A stretch of DNA of 64,000 nt from Seriola aureovittata (taxonomy: Eukaryota > Chordata > Actinopteri > Carangiformes > Carangidae): the NCBI RefSeq assembly GCF_021018895.1, contig NC_079386.1:868001-932000 (forward strand), read 5' to 3'. Positions 25,470 to 38,676 of the stretch are shown here, piece after piece. The translations under genes were made by a program, and so were the position numbers. Positions within the stretch are counted from its first letter, which is position 1. The number at the start of each line of letters is the position of its first letter. The notes below the pieces were generated by a model. That model was given only the letters and a program-made list of their open reading frames with translations, was not told the origin of the DNA and searched no databases.

Positions 25470-26170
25470 TAGACTTGACTTGAGATTAAATGTTTGACTT
25501 GATTTACTTGAGTATTGAAAGTAAAAATATACAAATCCCAAGCTTTCATCTGATGAAGTCTTGGAACAATAAAACTTGGAATGGCTCTCAAGCTTGTTCT
25601 GAAAGACTTGACTTGGATTTTTCTCGAATGCTTTAAGACTTGGCATGATACTTGCATTGAAGGTCTTGTGGTCTTGAAGGTGCCTGTTGCAGATGATTTG
25701 ACTTAGGACATGTTTTGAAAAACTTGGATTATAACAACTGGATATTAGTTGTCTCAAAGACTTGACTTGATAGTTGACTTTGACTTGTCTCAACCAACTT
25801 CAGACTTGACCTGAGACTTGACTTACCTTAAGACTTTACCTGGGATTGTCCCAAATGACTTGAGACTTGGGTTGGGGCTAGTTTTAAAAGATTTTAGACT
25901 TGACTTCAGAATTTCTCCAACAGACTTGAGTGGGACTTGTCTCTACTGACTTGATTTGAAATTTTAAGACTTAACTTGTGCTTGTTTTGAGTGTCTTGAG
26001 AATTTATCTGGACTTTCAACCCTCAAGCACTTGAGACTTCCTCTCAAACCTTGAGGCTTGACTAGGGTTTGTCTCCATTCACTTAAGACATAACTTTTCT
26101 GGCAGATGTGAAAGTTGACTTAGGCTTGTCAACTTAATTGTCATCTTAACTCGACTTAATTTGATCCCAA
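25470..26170 (+). repeat. degenerate 'gacttga' minisatellite
   Basis: For about 700 bp the words gacttgact, gacttgag, acttgactt and cttgacttga recur at irregular short spacing, from tagacttgacttgagatt at the left to aactcgacttaatttgatcc at the right. The unit is near 9-12 bp and heavily mutated. The - strand ORFs at 25421 and 25467 are translations of it (Gln-Val-Lys-Ser themes). Confidence 0.8.
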
Positions 26171-26724
26171 AGAGTTGAAAACAGCTCTGGTGTATGGCTG
26201 TCAAATGATTAAGCAGAGTGAGCACTTTGTTAATCATTCCTCACTCACTCCACCTCATCTCTGACTGCTTTCATTTCAGCAACAGATGAACACAGAAGTC
26301 ACTCAAGTGAAGATTTTCTAACTTCCTCTGTTCACCTTGTTTAAACAAAGATGGATTACTGAAGAGGTCAATGAGGTCACGGCCCTCTGACAATGGGGGC
26401 CTCACAAGGACAAGGTTCCTGCTGATCCTGGGCCTCTGGTAAATCTAAGATGTTTTTTAAGTGCAACCCCAATAAGGTGATGTCTTTAGATTGGCGTATG
26501 ACCATGTGCCATCCATTAAATGACACTGATAAGTTCTTGTGTACAGTCATTTTATTTATATGACATCTCACCAAGTTAGTGTCTCAGTTTACCTTGACAC
26601 CTTGATGATCTTGATGATCTTGCGACTGACACTGCTGCTGTTCAGCAGTTTTGTACAGTTTCATGTAACACGTCTGACACATAATCCTCAGCGCTGTGGA
26701 GAGAACCCTCCAGTCATTTCAGTT
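26171..26724. other. intron, nothing recognised
   Basis: No simple repeat and no exon I can support. A small direct duplication, cttgatgatcttgatgatct, lies near 26602. Confidence 0.5.
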
Positions 26725-26830
26725 CAGGTCAGTTCAGTTCAGTTTCAACTTTATTTGTCCCCGGAGGGCAATTGGTTTTGTGGTAAGACATATATACAAG
26801 ACAATTTAAAATACAAAGATACAAGACACC
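26725..26830 (-). repeat. LINE 3'-tail-like fragment
   Basis: A (cagtt)-like run is followed by caactttatttgtccccgga and gggcaattggttttg. The reverse complement of this phrase is a common 3' end of teleost LINEs (…ggggacaaataaagtt). Orientation is inferred from that. No reverse-transcriptase coding sequence adjoins it. Confidence 0.45.
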
Positions 26831-29800
26831 AAGTTTGGGTTAACCATCTCAAGCAACCCTCATCCAAATCATAGAAATTGAACTAAGCATTATGCTATGC
26901 TAAGCTATGCAGCATAAGACATGTAAGATCTATAAACTATTAACGATAACATGATGGGTTTCGAATAAAGAGTTAAATTACAATGTGTGTGCTGAGGTTC
27001 GGGACAACATTTACAACGATCAATGTGTCACCTAAGTACGAATTCAGCCGCCTTATGTAGCAAGCAAATGACATGGTGAGTTGAAATCAGCAACATTGTG
27101 AATATTAACCCAACCAACATCATCAACAACTGACATTAATAAGGGCTGTCAGATTCAATCCAGCCAATCAGAATAATTTCCTTGAATGCCTCAGTCTGTA
27201 CATATGGCTGCTAACCTACCGTCTGTCCTCTGTTTAGAGGGGAAAAGGCTCAAATCTCCTGTTTCTCATGTGACTTCAGTAGGGTTTGGGATGAAGTGAG
27301 GTTCGGATTGCTGCAGACAGACAATGACATGCTCATCATTCCTTCCTCCTCTGAAAGCTTTTATTCTACATGTACTGGAAGGTCTGATGTTACAGCGATT
27401 GTAGTAATTTCATGGATTTACCCTACATACACATTAGTTATAATGGGGAAGTGTTTGAAGGCACCTTGCTTTACAATCACAAATCAAGCCATTTGAATAC
27501 TTTCAGAATAACTGCCGACTTTTCAAAGTCCTTATAAAGTGACTGTAAAGTAACTGCTGTCTTCACAAGACCAAAACGATTCAATGGAGCCCCCAACACG
27601 TACTTGGAGAATATAGAGAGAAAAAAGAAGAAGTAAAAGAAGTAGCACCATTTCACCAACTGTATTTTATCAGTGACGTTTTCCAACAATCAAGTGCAGC
27701 CGTCATTATGCTCGACCGTTATACATAGCTAGGGGTATTTATCCTCCCTCCATTGTTAATTCATCTGTAAAACATCGAATGCAGTGATATCTCAATCATC
27801 AAAATCACTGGACTCACTGAAGGTATCTGTGGTTTAGTTTGTGGCCGTCATATTGAAATAGACTTTACAATGAAAGATCAAATAAAAAGAACGTAAACGC
27901 AGAGTTAAAATGCAATATTAAAATGATCACACAAAAGTTATTATTCAAAAATAAGTTGGTAAACTGTTTTAGTATAATATTTTTTCATCTACATATGGAA
28001 AACTGTATGGCTTAAAATATGAGGTGCACACATTGCTTTTATTTTGTATAAATGCTAGTTGTGGGAATGGTGTACGCGTGGTTTTTGTGTGTACACATTT
28101 ACAACAAATCACATGCACTTTACTTCACAGCTAACGTTTCTTTAGTCATGCTGGTGTGGTTTATAGTCCTGTTACACATTAACATTCTCGACATCCATTG
28201 TTATCATCCATAAAACATCCATTACCAGACTCTTGGAACTTGCTTGAGCTGTGTAAATGGTCACTTTCACTCACATCGCCTGGGCTTCATCAATAGATGG
28301 AGTTTGCTCCATTGCACCTAAGTGTGGAAGTTAATAAAAGGTGAACAGCAGGTGAAAGCTGACTCACTAAAAATAATCCAGTGAGTGGACCTTGAGTCAA
28401 GATGTTTTTTTGTCATGACTGTATATTATCATTGTTCAGTAATTTAGTATAATATCATTCGTTTATGTAAGTTGTAGTTGAGGAAGTAAAACATTGGTAT
28501 GGCCTTTTACACAGAGTGTATCCAGATTCTGAAGAAACCAGCTCAAGGCTTGAAGTGATAATAAAGAGAACAGAGAATCAAAGGCAGTAAAGAGGCTGTT
28601 ACCCAGCAGCCCTTTGTACTGTAAAGCTGATGTAACCATTCACACCAAATCAGCCTCTTACTGTGCTTGTGAATGTTAATGTTTGACCTCAGCCTCACTA
28701 CAGACCGCAGGCATGGAGACCACACACACCCCCCACGCCGCATCAAAAGATTTTCATTTTGTGGCTCTGGCCTCTGTAGCCATTCACCACCCCCGACTTC
28801 CTAATTGAAGATTGACCTTTCTGTGGAGGCCAACGGGGTTCACTTGGGATTTTATTGAGATTTGCTGTGGTGTGAGATCTGTGTTTTTTTATTGGACTTG
28901 AGGAATGTGTGGATACAGTCAGAGGCTGTTAAAGGGCCTTTCTGATCTGTTGTGATCTGAAAATGGACGCTGTCTGCCTGCCATGCCTTGACTCTTTACT
29001 ATATAGGAAGCATTATTTTTCTCCCCACCTCAGGTGGGTGAAGACCTTCCCCGACCCTGATATTCTTACCCTAACCCTAATCAATCTTCACTCTTCTTGC
29101 CCAAACCTAACCAAATACCAGCCAGTCAATCTGGAGGTGACAGAGAACTCATGTGATCACATGATGTATAAAAAAACTAGTGGAGAAAAAAAAACAGAAG
29201 TATGGAGCAAGAAACAGTTGCAGTAGGTTGAATGACCAGTTTAAAGAAATTAACTCCTTTGGATTACCTGTGTAGGTGAATGAAGAAAAGTAAGTGCATA
29301 TTTTACCAGCCTGAAGGTATATTTATGCATAATTATGTTACTCAGGCTAAATGATTGTTTCAGAGGCAGCTAGTTAAGTTTGTTCAGATGAATGTTACAT
29401 TCTACTTGTTAGCATACCTGTTTAATTGCTATTTCCGCAATTCATCCATATTGCAAAGAAGGTTAAACATAAATGTTATTATGACAGTTGCACTTATTCC
29501 TCTTTGAACTAAATTACTGCCTACGTTAGCTATTTATTACTAAACATTATATTTTAGTTTCTTAATTTCAACCTTGGGAAAATTGTGGATTCATTTTTGT
29601 TCATCAGTAATATTTCAGATAAACGATCAGATTTTGAAGAAATTGAAAAATATTATGTAACCCATGCGAGAACTCTTTAGTGTCTTCCACGGTGATCTGT
29701 CTGGGCGAACCAGGTCCAGGAGGCAGACGCTCCACAGAACTCCGGCAGCTTGAGACAAACTGCGTTGGTTGCCATGTTCGTGAAGAGCTGTCTTTGAAGA

Positions 29801-30287
29801 TGTTCAGCAGACAAATGTCAAGGAAGGGGAAAACACTGGAAACCCAAGGAAAAACATGAATAATGGCATAACCCATGACATTTATTCATATATACCCAAC
29901 ATGTGATGTATTTGTGAATGATTGGCCCAGGAGTGATGGCAGCATTTGGGTCAACAGCATGTTTACTTTGGCCTTGTCTTTCTTTCTCCTAATCTTTGGA
30001 TTAATCCATCAGCCTCACTCTCACATCTCCAGCTCCTCATCTTCATCTTACTGTTTTTTTTTTCCAACATCCCTCTCTTCACTTTCGCTTTTCACCCTCC
30101 CTCCTCCCCTCGCAGCCCATCTGTGTATTTGGAGGCATGAAGCCATTGAAGCCTTAATGACAGTCTAGCCCACAGTGGTTGGCCTAATCCAGTTAGCTCA
30201 GCTCTGTAGCAGGGCCCATTCACTGTGTCTCGCCACCAACATCACCTTTTATTTCTACTAATCCCATTGGCACAGCCTCACCATACG

Positions 30288-30330
<43 letters not shown>

Positions 30331-30800
30331 TCTATACAGATGCACCTCATATTATTCACCCATGAACAGTCACACAGAGAGAGACGGGACGTCCTACTAA
30401 ATCTGCTGCTTTGGCGTAAAACCTGATTTTCCCTCTGTGGATTAACAATGCTGTTAAGTTGCGGAACTCTTACACCTCTCGCTGTGTAACATGATAAAGC
30501 AGCAGCGTGAGTTACATGTTGGATTCGTTTATTGTTTTCCAACACACCCTGTCAGTCAACCATCAGTGAATGCTGATGGTGTCATCTGCATGTTTTCAAT
30601 GGCAGATTCCCTCTTGTCTTGTCAGTCGTCACGCTGCTGTTCAGACAAGGATTGAAGAACTCAGCAATTCTGTGACGACTTCAATGACATGTTCATTCAG
30701 AGGTGAAGTAAAAGAGGTTTTAATTCGTACAGAACGTGTGACTCCATTGATTATGGGGTTGGGGTTTGATAGCACTAGTGTGAATATTGCTTGTTTTACC
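26831..30800. other. intron, no exon seen
   Basis: Mostly unassigned AT-rich DNA. A 35 bp (CA)n array lies at 30291-30326, and a C/T-rich run near 30025-30115. A short taaccctaaccctaa near 29068 is too small to be a telomeric tract. No open frame shows a domain. Confidence 0.45.
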
Positions 30801-31320
30801 CATAGACTGTAAATAAAGATGGATGTAGCCTCCGTGACGTCACCCACAGGTTTCTAAAGAGTGGTTTTGAAGCTCAGAGTGATCTGCTCTACCAGCGCCA
30901 TCTTGGCATTGTCTGACTCCGCCCTTAACTCCCAGCTAATCCAAATATGGACAAAGGGGTGGGGTGTGTGTGGAGCTGAGACTTCAGTGCATGCCACTTT
31001 GTGGCAAACATACGCTCAATCAACTCATGACCAACCGTCATTCAAAGAGGCCACCGCCTAAAATCTACATAATTTTAAGCCTTTATAAAATGTAAACAGT
31101 TGAGTTATATAAACAGGTGTCATGAAGGAGGAAATCAGCTCTAGAGACCAAAACAGTTTTTGTACCAGGCTGTAAACATGTTTATTTCTGCTGTAAAGTT
31201 GGACATTTTAACATGCGAGTCTATGGGGATTGACTCACTGTTGGAGCCAGACTCTAGTGGTCGTCAGAGGAACTGCAGGTTTTAGCTTCATTTTTCAGCC
31301 GCGGAGGTTGCTGCTTGGTT
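30801..31320 (+). repeat. ~520 bp dispersed repeat, copy B
   Basis: It starts catagactgtaaataaaga and ends gaggttgctgcttggtt, colinear with copy A at 7469-7974 and in the same orientation. The middle differs mainly near 30985-31050, where copy B has extra sequence (ccactttgtggcaaacatac). One copy lies in the 5' flank and the other inside the ank2 intron. Confidence 0.85.
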
Positions 31321-32087
31321 TTCCATAGTGTCTCATAGGAGAGGACAAGAATCTCAGCACCTCTCTCTGGGAGGCCTCATGACTTCCCAATAAAAAGAAC
31401 AGCACATCAGAATTTTTTGCCTTCTCTCACCTGGTTTGACAACTTCTGCAGCATGTTGTGTGATGACAGACTATTAGAGCTCATGATGCATGGAGTTGAT
31501 TGTTTTTATTTTTCAATGTACATGTAGTGTACATTAAGACTTACTTCTACCATTATCTTGCCCAATGTCAGCTGGGGCCCTAAAAGGAGAAGCGGTGTGG
31601 CTAATGAATGAACTTCGAGGATGGAAAAATCTTCACCAGATTGGATGGTTTGATTGGAGATGGTCTGATCACAGTGCTGAAATGACATCATAGAGAGAAA
31701 ACAATTTTAAAGTTTGACAGTTTACAGGTGATTGTCTGAAGGCCATTGTGTAAGGTTGTGATTGGGTGAAGACAAGAATGAGTGGGTGGAGCTTAAAGAG
31801 AGCCGGAAACGGTGCTTGTGACTTAGAAGGCTTGCTCAAAGAGATGGTCTTCCTGACCGAACTGAAGCTTCATTAATTGTAGTCTACTGACTGAAATGCA
31901 ATCATAGGTTTGTGATATTAACAGTGTCAAGAGTTGGGATTGATGTATCATACGAGGCAAATTAAGTCTGTTTCGTGTTGGCGATATGCCATTTCCTCTC
32001 AAAGCATGTAAGGAACACTTGGGACTGCATCAGGGAACACTTGTTATTTAATAAGATTATTGTATTATATGCCAAAGATATATTTCC
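31321..32087. other. intron, nothing recognised
   Basis: No simple repeat and no supported exon. Confidence 0.5.
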
Positions 32088-32190
32088 ACCAATGAGGACA
32101 ATAAAGAGACAATCATCAATCAATGAATCAGTCAATCAATGAATCAATGAATCAATGAATCAATGAATCAGTCAATCAGTCAATCAATCT
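32088..32190 (+). repeat. AATC/AATG microsatellite, possible LINE tail
   Basis: An (AATGAATCAATC)-type array follows the phrase ggacaataaagagacaatca, the usual join between a teleost LINE 3' end and its simple-repeat tail. No coding part of the element is seen upstream. Confidence 0.65.
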
Positions 32191-33772
32191 CCTTACACCA
32201 CCACAGCGGCAGATCTCCTCTTGATAGACGTCCCTCGTGGTCTGTAGTGTTGGGCTCTATACAGGTACATGTTGTCAACCATAGAGATGGTGTGAAGCTC
32301 AAGGCGGAGCTGTCCCTGAGGGTTTCATGGCAGAATATGCTTTTCCACTCACTGAAGGGACGGGGGCCTCGGTCAGAGCTGTGAGGAACACCACTTATAT
32401 ACATTCAACTGTAATGTCCCAGAGAGGGAGATACTCTGGCCTAAGATAGAGACAGTGTTACAAAGGATGAGCAAATGGCAAAGTGGGCGTGTGGGGGTGG
32501 GCTGTAAGCAACACTATGGTTTGTTACAGTGAGGTTGAGTCTTTGTAGCCCTGGATATCAGTTCTATCAGATCCTGGGTTGCAGCTGCAGCAGTAGTGTG
32601 TATGTGTGTTTGACGTTGCTGGGTGTTTGGTTCACATTCCAAAGTTTGTGCGTGTCACAGGGTTAAAGTCATAGGAAACGTCTGGCCTAGGATGAAGTAA
32701 AGCCCGTTTTCAAATGACAAGGCCTGTTACAAATGTGAAAGCAGTAAACTGCCGAACTCGCTGAGCAGCAAGAGCGGAAAGGCAAAAAGGCCAGTCTATT
32801 CATCGGCACAGAAAGATGGCCTTGTTACGCAAGACCTTCCACTGCACCTCGTGTTACTCCCGTTTCTCAGAAGTGACGGAGAAGAGAGAAAGACAAGGCC
32901 ATACTGTCATCCGTATCTTGGAGATATTTGTTGATGTTTTGATCAGTGTCAGTGTTCACATGAAGGAATCAGATTAGAATTGAATCAAATACAATGGAGG
33001 GATCAGAAGGGTAAGAGCTCTGGTGTGGGGTCTGTTCCACAGCCCGAGGTCACAGACAGTCTAATTGGTCAGACTGAGACAGTCAATTGGAGGCACGGCT
33101 CACTTTCCACATTAACCACCTGATTTATATTCCAAGCTAGTCTCTTCAATGCTTTTTCATTAGTGTATATTACACTAGTGGGAGTTCAACTTCCAAACCA
33201 ATTTACTTTTAGATTCAGGCTTTATTTACTGAGATAAACTCCACATTTGTAGAGTTTCCTTGTTAAAGGCTTGGTATGGAGTTATATTTGTGCCCAGATT
33301 CCATGGGATGATCTGAACACACCAGAAGATCTTTTGCATGAAAATAGATTATATTCTGTAGAGAAATGATCATAATTCAAATAATTATTCTTTCCACACA
33401 AATCTACAATAATAACCTTGGAATTACTGTCAATTAGTAGCCTTTTCCATCCAGTTTTTATTAATAAGAGCAGATATTTCTCATTTATGACTGGTTGCAA
33501 CAATGGCGGTTACCATTCAGAGACAGTTGATTACTACATTCATACATGAATTAACCTCTATCCCAACAACATGTGGCATAGGAACTTTTTAATCAAGGCT
33601 TCACTCTGCCCTGGTTTAATAATTCAAAAATGGTTGACAGGTAATAGCCAATAGGAATTGGATGTAATCTCATTGTTTGTTATCCCTCGGTTCTTTTTTC
33701 TTCTCCCTGAATCTCCATCGAGTCACCTTCAACCCCTGTGTCCCATCAAACACAGGATACTTACCTCTGTCT

Positions 33773-33815
<43 letters not shown>

Positions 33816-34924
33816 ACACACACATGCATCCTTCACCTGCCATCAGTGCCGCTGTCTGAAACAATCAGGTAGTTTTAAGCGTTTAACCGCCTCAGCCCAG
33901 GAGTAGGTGTGTGTGTCACAAGAGATGCTAATCCAGACCCTGAACACAGCATATGGAAATATGTTCTCATGGTGTGTAATGAGCCCATGTTTCTCTGCTC
34001 AACATCCTCTCCAGAAGCCCCCACCCCCACCTCTAGTGTCCTGAGGCTGTGGTGAATAACCACCCCCACCCCCCAATCCCCTTCTGCACCTCCTCCCTTA
34101 GCCTCCATCCATTATTCAATACCCCATGGAGGATACGTGTATGTGTGTGTATATAAATTGTACCTGAGCATCAGCTTTTTTTTTTTTTTTGTTGTCTGTT
34201 TTCATATGTGTGTGTTGGATTTTTGTATGTAGGAAAATATCTGTGTGCCACTGAGCATTGATATAAGTGGTCAGGCGTGTCGCCTCCCTCTGTGGACAAT
34301 AGAGAGAGTTATGGCTGGTGTGGATTCTGTAGTTCCTGTCATTACAATAAAGGTCCGTGTTTTATATACAGAGAAGTGTTTTGGACATTGATGTGGGCTG
34401 AGTACCTGAGACTGATGAATATTTATAGCGATGGTGCTGAGGCTGTGGCGGCATCTGCTGAGAGAGGCTCCTTACTACATTAATCCTATAGTGCAAAGAC
34501 ACTAGGGGAATGGTACAGACAAGTCTCTGGAGTAATGGGTTGATGGTGTTGTGTTGGAGGTATTACTATTTTTATTATTATTATTATTATTATACTTACT
34601 TTATATATTCAAAAAATGCATACATATCAATAGCAGCTGTCCTGCTCAGTAATGGCATGAAGTCATAGTCATATTTCCTAATGACCACACTGTGATCAAG
34701 TCAGAACAAGTGGATCTAGTGTTGACTTTTTCTTGACTTTTCTAAAATCTGCTCTGCACATTTGTGATTGTGACACTTTCACCTGCGGGTGTGATGCTCT
34801 GCCATCACTGATTGAATAATAAGGATAATGCACCATAGAATGATGAATCTTTGTATTGTGCGAGTTGAGTTACTGTGCATCAAGGGATATTCAGTCCTAC
34901 ATTTCAGATCATTGTTAGCAATCA
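32191..34924. other. intron, no exon seen
   Basis: Simple repeats: (CA)n at 33774-33824, T-run of 18 near 34172-34190, (ATT)n at 34571-34593. The remainder is unassigned. Confidence 0.45.
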
Positions 34925-35450
34925 CCTCGTCCAACCAGTCCTCTAACCTGAAGAACCATCCACTCTCTAATATGACCCAAATGAGTGTCTCCTCAAATAG
35001 TGCCCCTATGGCGACAGGTGTAGTAGACCTTGGATGTCATGGTTACAATAATAAACATGCTGTATCATGAGCGGCGTACCTACCTTTGTCACCATGTTTA
35101 CTTTAAATATGGTCATGGTTAGGTTTAGGAAAAGATGGTGGTTTGGGTTACAATAAGTACTTATTCAACATTAGACGATCTTCTGGATAATAGAAACAAC
35201 ATAAACAACATAAACTGCTACTTACACATGGGAATCGAACACCGCTCTCCTGTGTCATACTCATCCATCCACCACAACTTTCCCCTGACGTGGACTCTGT
35301 CTCTCTCTATACTACGTCACCACACTTTTCCCTTTGCTCCTGTCATCATTACTACCACCACTAGATGTCGCCTAGCAACAAAACCTAACTGGGTTTTTAC
35401 TGGAGGGTCTTATTTTGTCAGAAAACACATCTTTTGAATGGTGAAAATAA
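34925..35450 (-). repeat. dispersed fish repeat with a tRNA-like B box, possible SINE
   Basis: The phrase atggtcatggttaggtttag, then gaaaagatggtggtttgggt, is very common in fish genomes as I recall. Near 35230, ggaatcgaaca reads on the - strand as TGTTCGATTCC, close to the RNA polymerase III B box (GGTTCGANTCC). No convincing A box was found, so the SINE reading is tentative. Its left part shares a ~45 bp block (35008-35055) with 41365-41410. Confidence 0.45.
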
Positions 35451-35771
35451 AACAACCTCGACAGTTTGTTGATATTTTTCCGTATACCTAAATGTGCAAA
35501 TACCATTAGTGCTTAATTTATTCTATCTCCTGCTGATTGCAATGTGTGTATTTTACAAAGTGATTACATAATCAATCTGACCTAGAATCAGCAGCTGCAA
35601 GCTTAGTATGTGGTGCACTCGCACACAAACACACATGTGTACACACTGTTGACCCATACATCTTTATGCTTGCACCCACACTGACATATGACTGACTTTA
35701 TTTCATAAAGCAGGTTTAATTAAGTCTGACTAAAGTTATCATAACAATTATTCATTCCAGACTGCCATAGA

Positions 35772-35780
35772 ATTTCTTTT

Positions 35781-35848
<68 letters not shown>

Positions 35849-35850
35849 TC
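35772..35850 (+). repeat. (TTTC)n tetranucleotide microsatellite
   Basis: About 78 bp of nearly pure TTTC repeat, ending in ttccttcttcc. Confidence 0.95.
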
Positions 35851-37617
35851 CTTCTTCCTACATTTTAGACCTACTTGAAGCTCATTGTTTGTTCCATCCA
35901 TTGTGCGCTGATGAGTTTTTTCATGTTGAAATTATTTCCAGGAAACCCTTTTGTTCCTTTACAGCGCTGATGAGTTCAACATACAGTATATAAACAGTTA
36001 TCAACCAAACTCAGTCAAGTCTATAACCTTTAAAGCATATCAGATATGAGCTCCTCAGATATCTGTAACCAAAAGTTAAAAGGTCACTGTCCACAGAGCG
36101 CCGGTGTGAGCCCAGATGTAGCCATAAGCAGATGATGCAACAAGCCTTATAAACCCTACAAATCCTCTGAAGCGGGATGCGTGCTTTTTGATTAACCGGT
36201 TGGCTGGACATTAATCTGCTCCTGAGATATAGAAGAGAATTCACTCTACACAGTAAACTGGAGGAGCTCCAGTCACCAGTTCACCAGACTTCATCTACAG
36301 GACGAGATTTAACATGAAAACTTCATTCATTATCTTCATTATCAGCAAGTTTTGCCATTTACACAGCAATAACAATACAATTCATAAACAGAAGTAATTG
36401 TGTTAGTGCTCAATGTTTCCTTCGGCATTGTTTATTAATCTTATTATTTATTATGAGTCATTCTGTAAACTGATACTATTTTAATATTGACTAATCACAG
36501 TGTTAGAGCCTCTGGAGCCTCATCAAGACGTCTCTAGTCCCAATAAATGAAGTTCAGAGTTAAACAGGACTTTACATTAAGAGTGATTATACTAAAGTAA
36601 ACTGATGCACGTTTTTACCTCAGTTTCACAGTCATTGAAATTGTTCTTGTCTCGTCTTTCTTCTCTGTGTCTGATGACTTGTGGTGGAGACTGTGTTTTT
36701 AATACCAACTGATGGATTAAGGGAGTGTCTTCACCCATTTATGGCTAATTATAGGAGTGGAAACAAGGCTCGTGCACATGTGGCTAATTTCTTAATGAGT
36801 GAGCTTTATAAAGGTGATGCACGGCTTTATAACCCTGACGAAAGAATGTGTATGAATATTTCTGATTTTGTGTATACACATAGTTTTAGTCATGAATCTA
36901 CACAGAGTTTTATGCATCTGGCTCAAGGTCTCTGTAACACTCGAAGGTAAAACTGTGAACAGCCTGCTGTTATAGACAGGGGATAATTTAAAGAGAGTTG
37001 AAACCCCTCCTCCCACCTACATACAACTGGCCAATCACTGCATCAAGTGGCATTATTGTCAAATAGTCTGTTTCCGAAAGGGAGTTTTAGTAAAACCAAC
37101 AAGCATCATCATTAGAAGCGTACTGAGGCCTGAGGCACATGGGTAGGAAACATCTTCTCAGATATTGGCGGCTTCATGACATGTAGCTAAACACAGTTGA
37201 AGAGCTTCAGCCTGGAGCTCAAAGTCATGTTGTGTGATCATGTGACCACGTTTGCATTATGTGTGTGGGTGTGCACAGCAGGTTGTATTTCCACATCACC
37301 TGTATGTGTCTGTGTGTGTATGTGTGTGTACATTAGCTCGTCCGCTCTCCATTGTCTTTTTATCGCAACATTCTGATTCTAGGTCAGTAGAAAAGACTCC
37401 TCTATTTTTGTCCACATAATCCCTTCTAAGAATGCACACACCCCTCAGTGTGTGCACGCATCTCTGTGTGTGTGTGTGTGTGCGAGTATGTGTGTGCGTG
37501 CGTGTTTATGCGCTTGCGTGTTAGCCACAGTGTGTTAATACCTCCAGCACGTTACACACTAATCCACTCACAGTCGGCAAGACCGTCCTGCACTTGCACC
37601 GCTTCCCCCTTTCCCAT

Positions 37618-37656
<39 letters not shown>

Positions 37657-38651
37657 GTTATGCACATGTCTATCTGAGCGCGAATACACGGAGTCATACA
37701 CACATTGGATATAGTTCACCCTGGGCTGCTGAAGCCTCTTTGGGAGCACCCATGAGCACAGGCATGGTGGTGGGAGCAACAGGCCAGGTAAGCTGTGATT
37801 GGAAGGTCAGCCTCACATTTTCACTGACAGTGAGGAGTTGATTCTGAGCTCGGGGTGCTTCTTCTGTTGTTGACGTGTAATTCAAATGGACCTGAAGCTG
37901 GAGTGTTCAGTGTTTTATACCAGAACTTGGTGGCCTGGGTGTCAGTTTTCAGTGCTAACATATAGGACTTATCTATAGTGACAAAGCTAATGAGTTGTAT
38001 TTGTCTTTTCAAAGTATTTAGCTCACTTCATAATGTGCAACAACTTTTCAAACAGTGTTTTGAATTTGATGTAAAGTCTGCTTTGTTTTTGAATTTGAGC
38101 TATATTTTGTAAAACAAATGTAAAATTATTGCACATTCAATGTAAAACACGTTTAAATTTATTGTAAAATTAATTCGAATTTTGAGTTGGTGGAAACCGG
38201 TGGAAAATTTTGTTCTAAAATTTGTTGTAAAAGAAATAAATGACAGAGAATGTATGTTTAGATTTTATATTTAGAATATAAAGTATATAACTATATAAAT
38301 TATAAATTATTGCAAAGTTGGTGTGCAAGTAATTTGAATTTGATTCAGATTTTGTCTAAAACTTCAATGTCTTGGTGCCAAAAACTTATCTGCATTCACA
38401 CAAAAGAAAAATAACAAAATAAACAATACAAAAATTTTTTTGCATTTATTACTATTACTGTTATTATTTATTTATTTATTCTATTTTTTTAACTACTGGC
38501 AAACCATAACTGACACCATACATTATGTATGTATCTATATGTGAACGAAGAGACTTGTGTTGCTCAGGTCTTTTCACTGTCACTTACAATTGTTCCTACA
38601 GCAGGATGTAGTGATTTCCTTCAGGTTTCAGTCTGTCAGTCAGGATTGTGA
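35851..38651. other. intron, no exon seen
   Basis: GT-type repeat at 37462-37504 and (CA)n at 37620-37656. A run of related words (tgtaaaat, gtaaaaca, tttgaattt) at 38060-38350 may be a decayed AT-rich tandem repeat. The ORFs at 36681, 37448 and 37694 show no domain. Confidence 0.45.
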
Positions 38652-38676
38652 CCCCCCCCCCCCCCCCCCCCCCCCC
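38652..38676 (+). repeat. 25-base poly-C run
   Basis: An unbroken run of 25 C, followed by tctctc. The other strand is G25, able to form G-quadruplex; the C strand can form an i-motif. The true length may differ, as such runs are hard to sequence. Confidence 0.9.

Noticed and set aside
29060..29075. Interstitial telomere-like CCCTAACCCTAA
   Set aside because: Only two units, easily expected by chance in 64 kb.
35229..35243. tRNA gene suggested by a B-box-like TGTTCGATTCC on the - strand
   Set aside because: No A box at the right distance and no cloverleaf; better explained as a decayed SINE-like repeat.
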